In this document: piece by piece, positions 51,425-60,446 of the stretch
How the letters are laid out: every line of letters begins with the position of its first letter
Position numbering within the stretch: position 1 is the stretch's first letter
Origin: Variovorax paradoxus
Lineage (GTDB): Bacteria > Pseudomonadota > Gammaproteobacteria > Burkholderiales > Burkholderiaceae_C
DNA: 64,000 nucleotides
Reading direction: 5' to 3'
Assembly: GCF_902712855.1 (NCBI RefSeq)
Contig: NZ_LR743508.1
Coordinates: 186,001-250,000, forward strand
Translations under genes and position numbers: made by a program
The notes under the pieces: generated by a model
Database searches by the model: none
The model's input: the letters and a program-made list of their open reading frames with translations, nothing else
What the model was told of the DNA's origin: nothing

Positions 51425-52077
51425 AGGGCGCGCATCTCATCGTGGTGCGGTGTGCGCTGGCGGCGATCGTCATGGCAGCGGCGTGTTCGGCCGGCGCCCA
51501 GGGCACGAAGACCGCGCCGGCCGCCAAGGGCAGCGTCTATGCGCAACGCTATGCCGAGCTGTGCGCGTCCTGCCACGGCGCCAACGGCCGCAGCGACATG
51601 GCGGGCACGCCGGTGCTCGCGGGGCAGCATTCGTTCTACGCGATCACGCAGCTGTTCCTGTTCCGCGAAGGCCGGCGCGACAACCCGGCGATGTCGACCA
51701 TCGCAAAAGGAATGAAGGACGAAGACCTGCGCGGCTTCTCCGATTTCATCGGAACGCTGGCGCCGGTGCCCGCGCCGCCCGCCGCCACGGCGCCCGACGC
51801 GGCCCGCATGGCACGCGGCCAGGCGCTCGCCCAGGAGAACCGCTGCGTGCTGTGCCACGGCGCGGACCTGGCCGGCGGCCAGCAGGTGCCGCGCATCGCG
51901 CAGCAGCACGAGGACTACCTGCAGCTCACGCTGCAGGGCTTCCGCACCGGCAAGCGCCCCGGCTACACGCAGGCGATGACCGAGGCGGTGGGCCGCATGC
52001 CGCCCGAAGACCTCGACACCCTCGCGTACTACGTGGCGCGCTTCCCCGGCGGCGCCGCGAAGGCGGCACCCAGATAG
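51421..52077 (+). CDS. Di-haem cytochrome c (c4-type)
   Basis: The 218-residue protein has a signal peptide ending SAGAQ and two CxxCH haem sites, CASCH near residue 49 and CVLCH near residue 143, each followed by a c-type fold with later Met residues (PAMSTIAKGM, EAVGRMPPED). It is the size and layout of cytochrome c4. It overlaps the dehydrogenase by 4 bp and is probably its periplasmic electron acceptor. Confidence 0.92.
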   Translation: MKGAHLIVVRCALAAIVMAAACSAGAQGTKTAPAAKGSVYAQRYAELCASCHGANGRSDMAGTPVLAGQHSFYAITQLFLFREGRRDNPAMSTIAKGMKDEDLRGFSDFIGTLAPVPAPPAATAPDAARMARGQALAQENRCVLCHGADLAGGQQVPRIAQQHEDYLQLTLQGFRTGKRPGYTQAMTEAVGRMPPEDLDTLAYYVARFPGGAAKAAPR

Positions 52078-52168
52078 CAGAGAGCGCAGGCCTGAGCCGA
52101 CGCCCGTGCCCGATGGCAGCAGGCGCAGCGCACTTCACCCATCCCCACATACACCGGAGCCGAATCTC

Positions 52169-54328
52169 TTGGAAGTTTCATTCAGCAAGGAAGTGGAAAT
52201 GCTGCGCCTCGGCGCCGGCGACACCTTCCACGGCGAGGGCATCCTCGCGATCACCAAGGGCCTGCTGCAGTCGGGCGTGGCCTATGTCGGCGGCTACCAG
52301 GGCGCGCCGGTGTCGCACCTGCTCGACGTGATGGTCCAGGGCAAGGCCTACATGGACGAACTTGGCGTGCACGTCGAAGCCTGCTCCAACGAGGCCTCGG
52401 CCGCGGCGATGCTCGGCGCGTCCATCCACTACCCGCTGCGGGGCGCGGTGACGTGGAAGTCGATCGTCGGCACCAACGTGGCGGCCGATGCGCTGTCGAA
52501 CCTTTCGTCGCCGGGCGTGACCGGCGGCGTGCTGGTGGTGGTGGGCGAGGACTACGGCGAAGGCGCCAGCGTGATCCAGGAACGCACGCACGCCTATGCG
52601 CTGAAGTCGAGCATGTGCCTGCTCGACCCCCGGCCCGACCTGGGCGTGATGGTGCGCATGGTGGAGGAAGGCTTCCGCCTCTCGGAGGCCTCGAACATGC
52701 CCTGCCTGATGGAACTGCGCATCCGCACCTGCCACGTGCGCGGCAGCTTCGAATGCAAGGACAACGTGGCGCCGGCCGTGTCGACGCGCGCGCTGATGAA
52801 CGAGCCGGCCGGCTTCGACTACATGCGCCTCGCGCACCCGCCCGTCACCTTCCGCCACGAGAAGCTCAAGGGCGAGCAGCGCATTCCGGCGGCGCGGCGC
52901 CATATCGTCGAGCGCGGCCTCAACGAGCTGATGCCGGGCCAGCGCCACGCCGACCTGGGCATCGTGGTGCAGGGCGGCCTGTACAACGCGCTGGTGCGCA
53001 GCCTGCAGCAGCACGGCCTGGCCGATGCCTTCGGCGAGACGGACATCCCGATCCTGGTGCTCAACGTGACCTGCCCGCTGGTGCCGGACCAGATTGCCGA
53101 TTTCTGCATCGGCAGGCGCGCGGTGCTGGTGGTGGAAGAAGGCCAGCCCGAGTACATCGAGCAGGACATGGCCACGCTGCTGCGCCGCCGCGACATCCAG
53201 ACGCCGCTGCACGGCAAGGACATGCTGCCGTCGGCGGGCGAATACGGCGTGGAAGTGCTGGCCGGCGGCATCGCGGCCTTTGCCGCGAAGTACCTCGCGA
53301 CGGGCGATGCCGCCGCTTCGGCGCAGGCCTGGCTGGCCGGCAACCGCGAGCGCCGCGAAGCGGTGGCGCACCAGCTGAGCGGGCCGCTGCCCAACCGGCC
53401 GCCGAGCTTCTGCATCGGCTGTCCCGAGCGGCCGGTGTTCTCGGCGCTCAAGCTCGCGCAGCAGGAAACCGGGCCGGTGCACGTCGCGGCCGACATCGGC
53501 TGCCATGCCTTCGGCACCTTCGAGCCGTTCTCGATGGGCCACTCGATCCTCGGCTACGGCATGAGCCTCGCGAGCCGCGCGGGCGTGGCGCCCATGATGA
53601 ACCGGCGCACGCTGTCGATCATGGGCGACGGCGGCTTCTGGCACAACGGGCTGCTCACGGGCGTGCAGAGCGCGCTGTTCAACGGCGACGACGCGGTGCT
53701 GCTGATCTTCAAGAACGGCTACACCTCGGCCACCGGCACGCAGGACATCATCTCGACGCCCGACGACGAGATCAAGGAGCGCGCAGTCGACAAGCAGCAG
53801 AGCCTGGTCGACAAGAACCAGACCATCGAGGCCACGCTCAAGGGCCTGGGCGTTCAATGGATGCGCACCGTGACCACCTACGACGTGGAGCGCATGCGCA
53901 GGACGTTGACCGAAGCGCTCACCAGCGACTTCAACGGCCTGAAGGTGGTGATCGCAGAAGGCGAATGCCAGCTGGAGCGCCAGCGCCGCATCAAGCCGTG
54001 GCTCGCCAGCCTGCTGAAGAAGGGCGAGCGCGTGGTGCGCGTGAAGTACGGCGTGGACGAGGACGTGTGCAACGGCGACCACGCCTGCATCCGCCTGTCG
54101 GGCTGTCCCACGCTCACGCTCAAGGACAACCCCGATCCGCTCAAGGTGGACCCGGTGGCCACGGTGATCGATGGCTGCGTGGGCTGCGGCCTGTGCGGCG
54201 CCAACGCGCATGCCGCCACGCTGTGCCCGAGCTTCTACCGCGCCGAAGTGGTGCAGAACCCGAAGTGGCACGAGCGGCTGCTGCATGGCATGAGGGGCGC
54301 GGTGGTGCGGGCGCTGCAGCCGACATGA
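52169..54328 (+). CDS. iorA: Indolepyruvate ferredoxin oxidoreductase, alpha-type subunit (TPP and ferredoxin domains)
   Basis: The 719-residue protein joins pyrimidine and TPP-binding domains of the 2-oxoacid:ferredoxin oxidoreductase family to a C-terminal ferredoxin domain. Visible are GGYQGAPVSHLLDVM near the N-terminus, the TPP motif GDGGFWHNG, and Cys clusters CNGDHACIRLSGC and CVGCGLCGANAHAATLC. It converts an aryl- or 2-oxo acid to the acyl-CoA with its beta partner. The start is taken as TTG 52169 because GGAG lies 9 bp upstream and the resulting N-terminus fits the family; ATG 52199 is the alternative. Confidence 0.92.
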   Translation: MEVSFSKEVEMLRLGAGDTFHGEGILAITKGLLQSGVAYVGGYQGAPVSHLLDVMVQGKAYMDELGVHVEACSNEASAAAMLGASIHYPLRGAVTWKSIVGTNVAADALSNLSSPGVTGGVLVVVGEDYGEGASVIQERTHAYALKSSMCLLDPRPDLGVMVRMVEEGFRLSEASNMPCLMELRIRTCHVRGSFECKDNVAPAVSTRALMNEPAGFDYMRLAHPPVTFRHEKLKGEQRIPAARRHIVERGLNELMPGQRHADLGIVVQGGLYNALVRSLQQHGLADAFGETDIPILVLNVTCPLVPDQIADFCIGRRAVLVVEEGQPEYIEQDMATLLRRRDIQTPLHGKDMLPSAGEYGVEVLAGGIAAFAAKYLATGDAAASAQAWLAGNRERREAVAHQLSGPLPNRPPSFCIGCPERPVFSALKLAQQETGPVHVAADIGCHAFGTFEPFSMGHSILGYGMSLASRAGVAPMMNRRTLSIMGDGGFWHNGLLTGVQSALFNGDDAVLLIFKNGYTSATGTQDIISTPDDEIKERAVDKQQSLVDKNQTIEATLKGLGVQWMRTVTTYDVERMRRTLTEALTSDFNGLKVVIAEGECQLERQRRIKPWLASLLKKGERVVRVKYGVDEDVCNGDHACIRLSGCPTLTLKDNPDPLKVDPVATVIDGCVGCGLCGANAHAATLCPSFYRAEVVQNPKWHERLLHGMRGAVVRALQPT

Positions 54329-54339
54329 GCGCGCTGTCC

Positions 54340-54456
54340 TGTTCCCTCTCCGCGTGGGAAGGGGGTGGGGGCGCGGGCATGGGCATTCGCACGCGCACCG
54401 CCTCCCTTGCCGCCGCCGGCCTTCACCCCAATCCTCTCCCCGTGGGGAGAGGGAGC
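54340..54456. repeat. Palindromic CTCTCC/GGAGAG intergenic element between iorA and iorB
   Basis: The gap contains a perfect 9-bp inverted repeat CCTCTCCCC-GT-GGGGAGAGG (54433-54452) and, about 90 bp before it, a decayed counterpart CCCTCTCC-GCGT-GGGAAGGGGG (54344-54365). Such elements occur in many proteobacteria between genes. The right-hand arm supplies the GGGAG that is the ribosome site of the next gene. Confidence 0.7.
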
Positions 54457-54458
54457 CA

Positions 54459-56090
54459 ATGCCAATGAAACCGACCATGGACCACACCCGCCCCCTCACC
54501 CTCCTCGTCTGCGCCCTCGGCGGCGAAGGCGGCGGCGTGCTGACCGAATGGCTGGTCGACATCGCGCGCCATGCCGGCTACGCCGCGCAGAGCACGTCGA
54601 TTCCCGGCGTGGCGCAGCGCACGGGCGCGACCACCTACTACCTCGAGGTGTTCCCGGTGCCGCTCGCGCAGCTCGGCGCGCGCCGGCCGGTGTTCAGCCT
54701 GAGCCCGGTGCCGGGTGCTCTCGACGCGATCGTGTCGTCCGAGCTGCTGGAGACCACGCGCCAGATCGGCAACGGCATGAGCGCCCCACAGCGCACGCTG
54801 GTCATCAGCTCGTCGGCGCGCATCTTCACCACGGCGGAACGCATGGAGCCCGGCGACGGCCGCGCCGATTCCCAGCGCCTGCTCGACGTGGTGAAGGCGT
54901 TCAGCCGCGAGCACCATGTGTTCGACATGAACGCCATCGCGCGCGACAGCGGCACGGTGGTCAGCGCGGTGATGCTGGGCGCCATCGCCGGCAGCGGGTT
55001 GCTCCCGTTTCCCCGCGAGGCCTATGAACACGTGGTGCGCGGCGGCAACACCAGCGCGCCGGAGAAGCTGGGCAAGATGGCTGCGGCCAGCCTGCGCGGC
55101 TTTGCCGCCGCGTTCGACGCGGTGAGCGCGCCGCGTGCGCAGGCCGCTTTCGTCAGCAGCGTGCTGGCGGGCGACGACCGCGACGCACCGGCCGCCGCAG
55201 CGCTGCCCGCCGACCTCTCGCAGCGCTTTCCGCCCGCGGTGCACGATATGCTCGCACTCGGCCACGCGCGCGTGCTCGACTATCAGGACGCTGCGTATGC
55301 CGTGCTGTACGCCGATCGCCTGGGCCGCGTGCTCGACGCCGAGCGCGCCGCCGACCCGGCCGGCGTGCAGGGGTTCGCCATCACCCGCGAGGCCGCGCGC
55401 TGGCTCGCGCTGTGGATGGCCTTCGACGACATCGTGCGCGTGGCGGCGCTGAAGGGCCGCGCGAGCCGCGGGCAGCGCGTGCGGCAGGAAGTGCGCGCCG
55501 GCGAGGAAGACATCGTGAAGGTCTACGACCACTTCAAGCCCGGCGCCGCCGAGTTCGCGGCCCTGCTGCCGCCCTCGCTCGCGCACCGCGTGACGGCCTG
55601 GGACCGCAAGCGGCAGGCCCGTGGCCGCGCGCCCTGGGCGCTGCCGCTGAAGGTGGGCAGCCATTCGGTCATGGGCATGGCCGCGCTGCGGCTGCTGTCT
55701 TCGCTGCGCTGGCTGCGGCGCCGTGGCAGCCGGTTCGCCGAGGAGCAGGCGCTGATCGGACGCTGGCTCGCCGCGGTGGAGGCCGGCGCGCGCGAGGCAT
55801 GGGCGCTGGGCCACGAGCTGGCGCTGTGCGGGCGGCTCATCAAGGGCTACGGCAGCACCAACGAGCGCGGCAAGGAGAACCTGCTGCACGTGACCGACCA
55901 CCTGGCAACGCAGGCCGGTGTGCCGCCAGCCGTGCGCGCGCAGGCCGTGGCCGCCGCGCGCACGGCGGCGCTGGCCGACGATGCCGGCCGTGCGCTCGAC
56001 GCCGCGCTGCTCGCGCACGGCGCGCCGGCACGCCCCGTCAAGGCCCAGCCCATCCGCTGGATGAAGCGCAAGCCCACCGGCGGCGCCTGA
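54459..56090 (+). CDS. iorB: Indolepyruvate oxidoreductase, beta-type subunit (long aerobic form)
   Basis: The 543-residue protein has the gamma/beta-type POR domain in its first 200 residues (LLVCALGGEGGGVLTEWLVDIARHAGY, then STSIPGVAQRTGATTYYLEV). A long C-terminal extension of the kind seen in aerobic beta subunits (DUF6537 type) follows, with conserved VKVYDHFKPGAAEF and IKGYGSTNERGKENL. It pairs with the alpha subunit. ATG 54459 follows GGGAG directly, which lies in the preceding palindromic element. The following FMN enzyme begins 15 bp after its stop. Confidence 0.88.
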   Translation: MPMKPTMDHTRPLTLLVCALGGEGGGVLTEWLVDIARHAGYAAQSTSIPGVAQRTGATTYYLEVFPVPLAQLGARRPVFSLSPVPGALDAIVSSELLETTRQIGNGMSAPQRTLVISSSARIFTTAERMEPGDGRADSQRLLDVVKAFSREHHVFDMNAIARDSGTVVSAVMLGAIAGSGLLPFPREAYEHVVRGGNTSAPEKLGKMAAASLRGFAAAFDAVSAPRAQAAFVSSVLAGDDRDAPAAAALPADLSQRFPPAVHDMLALGHARVLDYQDAAYAVLYADRLGRVLDAERAADPAGVQGFAITREAARWLALWMAFDDIVRVAALKGRASRGQRVRQEVRAGEEDIVKVYDHFKPGAAEFAALLPPSLAHRVTAWDRKRQARGRAPWALPLKVGSHSVMGMAALRLLSSLRWLRRRGSRFAEEQALIGRWLAAVEAGAREAWALGHELALCGRLIKGYGSTNERGKENLLHVTDHLATQAGVPPAVRAQAVAAARTAALADDAGRALDAALLAHGAPARPVKAQPIRWMKRKPTGGA

Positions 56091-56105
56091 GCAGCGAGCA
56101 CCGCC

Positions 56106-57347
56106 ATGGCACTCCTGCTCAACGTCGAAGACCACCGGCGCCGCGCGCGGCGCCTGCTGCCGCGGCTGGTGTTCGACTATGTCGACGGCGGCGCGGAGGA
56201 CGAGCGCTGCCTGCGGCGCAACCGCGATGCGCTCGAGGCATTGCCGCTCGTGCCGGAATGCCTGCGCGACACCAGCGTGGTCGACACCGGCATCGAGCTT
56301 TTCGGGCGCCGCTGGAACGCGCCCTTCGCCATCGCCCCGATCGGGCTCGCCGGCCTGGTACGCCCGCGTGCCGATGCCTTGCTGGCCGCCGCGGCACAGG
56401 CCGCGCGCGTGCCCTTCATCCTGTCGACCGCATCGAACACGCGCATCGAGCACGTGCGCGCCGCCGCGCCCGATGCGCAACTGTGGATGCAGCTCTACGT
56501 GATGGGCGAACGCACCATCGCCGAGCGCATCGTGCGCCGCGCGCGCGCCGCCGGCTTCGAGGCGCTGGTGCTCACGGTGGACGTGCCCGTCAGCGGCCTG
56601 CGCGAGCGCGACCTGCGGCACGGCTTCCGCGTACCGATGCGGCTCACGCCCGGCACCGTGCTCGACATGGCAAGCCACCCCGCCTGGCTGTGGCGGCTGG
56701 CGAGCAGCGGCATGCCGTCGTTCGCCAACCTGATGCCCGGCGACGACGAGCCTCCGGTCTCCGCGCAGGCGCAGGCGGCGCTGCTCTCGCGCACCATGGA
56801 CCGTACGCTCACGTGGGACAGCATCGGCTGGCTGCGCCGGCTGTGGGACGGCCCGTTGCTCATCAAGGGCCTGCTGGGCGCGGAGGACGCGAAGCGCGCG
56901 GTGCGCTGCGGCGCCGACGCGATCGTGGTGTCCAACCATGGCGGCCGCCAGCTCGACGCGGCACCGGCCAGCATTGCCGCGCTGCCCGCGATCGTCGAGG
57001 CGGTGAACGGCCGCATGCCGGTGCTGGTGGACGGCGGCGTGCGGCGCGGCAGCGACGTCGTGAAGGCGCTGGCGCTCGGCGCGCATGCCGCGCTGGTCGG
57101 CCGCGCGCCCCTCTATGGCCTGGCCTGCGGCGGCGAACAAGGCGCGCTGGCGGTGCTGCAGCTGCTCGCGCAGGAAACCGAACGCACGATGACGCTGCTG
57201 GGCGCCAGGCACCCGCGCGAACTCGGCCCGCGCCATGTGGACCGGCCCGAAATCCGTTCGCCCGTCGAACACGGTCAGGAAGCGTCGCAGCTCAAGGAAA
57301 ACACGCACGGGAAAGCCTCCATTTACCCCACGCACGCGACTGCCTAG
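56106..57347 (+). CDS. FMN-dependent alpha-hydroxy-acid dehydrogenase (lactate/mandelate type)
   Basis: The 413-residue protein has the family signature SNHGGRQLD with base H278 and R281, the FMN segments PIGLAGLV, MQLYVMGE and VDGGVRRGSDVVKAL, and a membrane-type insertion around residues 180-220. It oxidises an L-2-hydroxy acid to the 2-oxo acid. The last 45 residues are an atypical extension. Next to the oxidoreductase subunits it could supply their 2-oxo-acid substrate from an imported hydroxy acid. Confidence 0.92.
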   Translation: MALLLNVEDHRRRARRLLPRLVFDYVDGGAEDERCLRRNRDALEALPLVPECLRDTSVVDTGIELFGRRWNAPFAIAPIGLAGLVRPRADALLAAAAQAARVPFILSTASNTRIEHVRAAAPDAQLWMQLYVMGERTIAERIVRRARAAGFEALVLTVDVPVSGLRERDLRHGFRVPMRLTPGTVLDMASHPAWLWRLASSGMPSFANLMPGDDEPPVSAQAQAALLSRTMDRTLTWDSIGWLRRLWDGPLLIKGLLGAEDAKRAVRCGADAIVVSNHGGRQLDAAPASIAALPAIVEAVNGRMPVLVDGGVRRGSDVVKALALGAHAALVGRAPLYGLACGGEQGALAVLQLLAQETERTMTLLGARHPRELGPRHVDRPEIRSPVEHGQEASQLKENTHGKASIYPTHATA

Positions 57348-57386
57348 ATTGCGCAACCAGTTCAAGAAGACACAACGAAGGAGACC

Positions 57387-58436
57387 ATGAAAACCACCCG
57401 CCACACCCAACCGGCCGCGCTGGCCCTCGCGCTCGCAGCAACCAGCGCCGCGCTCGCACTCGGCACCACCGCCGTGCAGGCGCAGGACAAACCCGTGCAG
57501 CTCAAGCTGTCTAGCTGGGTGCCCGCGCAGCATCCGCTGAACCCTGCGCTGCAGGCGTGGGCCGACGACATCAAGAAGGAATCGGGCGGCACCATCACCG
57601 CCATCCTGTTTCCCTCCGAGCAGCTCGGCAAGGCCTTCGACCACTACGACATGGCACGCGACGGCATCGCCGACTTCTCGTACGTGAACCCCGGCTACCA
57701 GCCGGGCCGCTTCCCGGTGATGGCGGGTGCGTCGCTGCCCTTCCTGTTCGCCAACGGCAAAGAAGGCTCGGCCGCCATCGACGCCTGGTACCGCAACTAC
57801 GCGGCCAAGGAGATGAAGGACGTGAAGTACTGCTTCGCGTTCGTGCACGACCCCGGCACCTTCCACTCGCGCAAGAAGATCACCGTGCCCGGCGACGTCA
57901 AGGGCATGAAGGTGCGGCCGGCCACCAGCACCGTGGGCCAGCTCATCACTTCGCTCGGCGGCACCAACGTGCAGGCCTCGGCGCCCGAGTCGCGCGACAT
58001 GCTCGAGCGCGGCGTGGCCGATGCCATCACCTTCCCGTGGGGCTCCATCGGCCTGTTCGGCATCGACAAGGTGGTGAAGTACCACATGGATGCGCCGCTG
58101 TACGTCACGCCCTTCGTGTGGGTCATGAACAAGAGCAAGTACGACGCCATGTCGACCGCGCAGAAGAAGGTGATCGACGACCACTGCACCAGCGAGTGGG
58201 CACAGAAGGTGGCCGGGCCATGGGCCGACTTCGAGTTCGCGGGCCACGCCAAGATGGCCGCGCTGGGCGGCCACGAGATCTACAAGCTCACGCCGGAGCA
58301 GCTCGATGCTTGGCGCAAGGCGGCTGCGCCGTCGGAAGCGCAGTGGGCAGAGAGCGTGAAGAAGGTCGGCGAAGACCCGAAGGCGGTGATGGATGCGCTC
58401 AAGGCCAGCCTCGCCAAATACAAGTCCGCACTCTGA
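57387..58436 (+). CDS. TRAP transporter substrate-binding protein (DctP family)
   Basis: The 349-residue protein has a signal peptide ending TAVQAQ and a DctP body: LKLSSWVPAQHPLNPALQAWADDI, FPSEQLGKAFDHYDM, the carboxylate-binding Arg in KGMKVRPATSTVGQ, and FPWGSIGLF. TRAP systems import carboxylates with a sodium gradient. It is the first of the three TRAP genes and follows the FMN enzyme by 39 bp with GAAGGAGACC as ribosome site. A dispersed repeat separates it from dctQ. Confidence 0.94.
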   Translation: MKTTRHTQPAALALALAATSAALALGTTAVQAQDKPVQLKLSSWVPAQHPLNPALQAWADDIKKESGGTITAILFPSEQLGKAFDHYDMARDGIADFSYVNPGYQPGRFPVMAGASLPFLFANGKEGSAAIDAWYRNYAAKEMKDVKYCFAFVHDPGTFHSRKKITVPGDVKGMKVRPATSTVGQLITSLGGTNVQASAPESRDMLERGVADAITFPWGSIGLFGIDKVVKYHMDAPLYVTPFVWVMNKSKYDAMSTAQKKVIDDHCTSEWAQKVAGPWADFEFAGHAKMAALGGHEIYKLTPEQLDAWRKAAAPSEAQWAESVKKVGEDPKAVMDALKASLAKYKSAL

Positions 58437-58442
58437 CTGTTG

Positions 58443-58541
58443 CCAGCCCCAGGCCGCGCGCACTTCGTGTCGCTTCTCCTTCCCCCCTGCCCAGGGGGCG
58501 GGCCGGCCGCTTCGGGCGGCCGTGCGCAGCGGCCCATTGAA
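58443..58541. repeat. Inverted copy of the 99-bp intergenic repeat family
   Basis: The minus strand reads GCAGGGGGGAAGGAGAAGCGACACGAAGTGCGC (split here as GCAGGGGGG, AAGGAGAAGC, GACACGAAGTG), followed by CGGCCTGGGG, matching copies at 14788-15083. The remaining part forms a GGCCGC-TTC-GGGCGGCC hairpin. It lies between dctP and dctQ and may stabilise or separate the dctP message. Confidence 0.85.
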
Positions 58542-58558
58542 AGAAAGAACGTAGACCC

Positions 58559-59083
58559 ATGGCTCGACGCTCAGCCAATCTCATGGACCGCGCGATCAAT
58601 ACGATTGAATGGCTCGCCGCCATCTTCGTGGGGATCGTCGCGCTCAACATCTTCGTGGCCGTGGTGCTGCGCAAGTTCTTCGACACCTCGATTCCCGACG
58701 CGTACGACTTCGGCCGCATGCTGCTGGGCATCCTGATCTTCTGGGGCATCGCGGCCACCAGCTACCGCGGCGGGCACATCACGGTCGACCTCGTGTGGAC
58801 CGCGGCGGGCCCGCGCATGAAGCGCGTGATCGACGTGTTCGCCACGCTGGTGCTGCTGTTCGTGGTCGCCGTGCAGACGGCCATGCTGTTCGACAAGGTG
58901 CGCGGCACCTACGTGGACAACGTGCAGACCTACGACCTGAACATTCCCACCTGGCCGTTCTACGCCGTGGCCTGGGCCGGCGACGTGTGCGCCGTGCTGC
59001 TCATCGCGATCCGCACGTACCGCCTCATCTTCCACCCCGAACAACTCGAAGAAGTTCACGCAGAACAGAAGGCCGACGAATGA
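58559..59083 (+). CDS. TRAP transporter small permease (DctQ)
   Basis: The 174-residue protein has four helices and DctQ motifs: NTIEWLAAIFVGIVALNIF, then ILIFWGIAATSYRGGHITVDLVW, and PTWPFYAVAWAGDVCAVLLIAIRTYRLIF. It is the membrane partner of the large subunit. The ribosome site is weak and lies in the end of the repeat. Confidence 0.93.
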   Translation: MARRSANLMDRAINTIEWLAAIFVGIVALNIFVAVVLRKFFDTSIPDAYDFGRMLLGILIFWGIAATSYRGGHITVDLVWTAAGPRMKRVIDVFATLVLLFVVAVQTAMLFDKVRGTYVDNVQTYDLNIPTWPFYAVAWAGDVCAVLLIAIRTYRLIFHPEQLEEVHAEQKADE

Positions 59084-59086
59084 GCG

Positions 59087-59138
59087 CCGCGCTGGGCCGC
59101 CCCAAGCAAGCTCGCACCGCAGTGCGAAGCACGGAGGT
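59087..59138. repeat. Second type of intergenic repeat, with a hairpin and Shine-Dalgarno sequence
   Basis: The gap between dctQ and dctM contains GGGCCGCCCCAAGCAAGC, a perfect hairpin TCGCAC-CGCA-GTGCGA (59112-59127) and then GCACGGAGGTAT. I associate this arrangement with repeats that recur upstream of genes in Comamonadaceae. The terminal GGAGGT (59133-59138) is a perfect ribosome site for dctM. Confidence 0.6.
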
Positions 59139-59144
59139 ATTTCG

Positions 59145-60446
59145 ATGACACCCGATGCAGTGGCAGTTTTGGGCTTCGTCGCCCTATTCGTATTGATGCT
59201 CCTTCGCGTGCCGGTCGGCATGGCGATGGGGCTGGTGGGCGTGGTGGGCTACAGCTACCTCGTCGGGCCCGGCCCGGCGCTGAAGCTGGTGGGCCAGACC
59301 TCGATGCGCACCGTGACCGACTACACCTTCGGCGTGATCCCGATGTTCATGCTGATGGGCGCGCTGGTGTCGGTATCGGGCGTGAGCCGCGAGCTCTTCA
59401 AGGCCGCGAACTCGATGATCGGCCACCTGCGCGGCGGCCTCGGCGTGGCCACCGTGGTGGCCTGCGGCGGCTTCGCTGCCATCTGCGGCTCGTCGGTGGC
59501 CACGGCCGCGACCTTCTCCGCGGTGGCCTACCCGGAGATGCGGCGCTTCAACTACCCGCAGTCGTTCTCGACCGGCGTGATCGCCGCAGGCGGCACGCTG
59601 GGTGCGATATTGCCGCCGTCGACCGTGCTCGCGGTGTACGCCATCCTCACGCAGCAGGACATCGGCAAGCTCTTCATGGCCGGCATCGTGCCGGGCATTC
59701 TCGCGATGGCCATGTACGTGCTGACCATCGCGATCATCGTCAAGCTCAGACCCGACTGGCTGCCCGGCGGCGAGGTCAAGCCCTGGTCTGAACGCTTCAA
59801 GGACCTGAAGAACGTGTGGGCGCCGCTGGTGCTGTTCGTGTTCGTCATCGGCGGGCTCTATGGCGGCTTCTTCACGCCGACGGAAGCGGGCGGCGTGGGC
59901 GCGAGCGGCGCGTTCATCCTGGGGCTGGTGCGGCGCAAGCTCGATGGCCCGAAGATCCGCGAAGCGCTGCTGTCTGCCACGCGCACGGCGGCGGCGGTGT
60001 TCACGGTGCTCATCGGCGCGCTGCTGTTCGGCTACTTCCTCACCATCACGCAAAGCCCGCAGAAGCTCACCGAGTTCCTCACCGGGCTGGGCATCGGTCG
60101 CTACGGCGTGCTCGCGCTCATCATGGTCATGTACCTGGTGCTGGGCTGCCTGATGGATGCGATGGCCATGATCATCCTCACCGTGCCCATCATCTACCCG
60201 GTGATCGTGCACCTCGGGTTCGATCCCATCTGGTTCGGCGTGATCATCGTGATGACGGTGGAACTGGGGCTGATCCATCCACCGGTGGGCATGAACGTGT
60301 TCGTCATCAAGAGCGTGGTGAAGGACGTGAGCTTCACCACCATCTTCAAGGGCGTGCTGCCGTTCATCGCGACCGACATCGTCCGGCTGGTGATATTGAT
60401 CGCGTTCCCCGTCATCGCCCTGTGGCTGCCGACGAGAATGGGCTGA
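59145..60446 (+). CDS. TRAP transporter large permease (DctM)
   Basis: The 433-residue protein has 12 or so helices and the DctM motifs VIPMFMLMGALVSVSG, GGFAAICGSSVATAATF, GTLGAILPPSTVLAVYAILT and IHPPVGMNVFVIKSV. It completes the TRAP carboxylate importer with dctP and dctQ. Its stop overlaps the start of the thioesterase (TGATG). Confidence 0.95.
   Translation: MTPDAVAVLGFVALFVLMLLRVPVGMAMGLVGVVGYSYLVGPGPALKLVGQTSMRTVTDYTFGVIPMFMLMGALVSVSGVSRELFKAANSMIGHLRGGLGVATVVACGGFAAICGSSVATAATFSAVAYPEMRRFNYPQSFSTGVIAAGGTLGAILPPSTVLAVYAILTQQDIGKLFMAGIVPGILAMAMYVLTIAIIVKLRPDWLPGGEVKPWSERFKDLKNVWAPLVLFVFVIGGLYGGFFTPTEAGGVGASGAFILGLVRRKLDGPKIREALLSATRTAAAVFTVLIGALLFGYFLTITQSPQKLTEFLTGLGIGRYGVLALIMVMYLVLGCLMDAMAMIILTVPIIYPVIVHLGFDPIWFGVIIVMTVELGLIHPPVGMNVFVIKSVVKDVSFTTIFKGVLPFIATDIVRLVILIAFPVIALWLPTRMG

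Noticed and set aside
52106..52168. GTG 52106 as the start of the IOR alpha subunit
   Set aside because: It adds a Pro/Arg-rich stretch without family resemblance, whereas TTG 52169 has a well-spaced GGAG and a family-like N-terminus.
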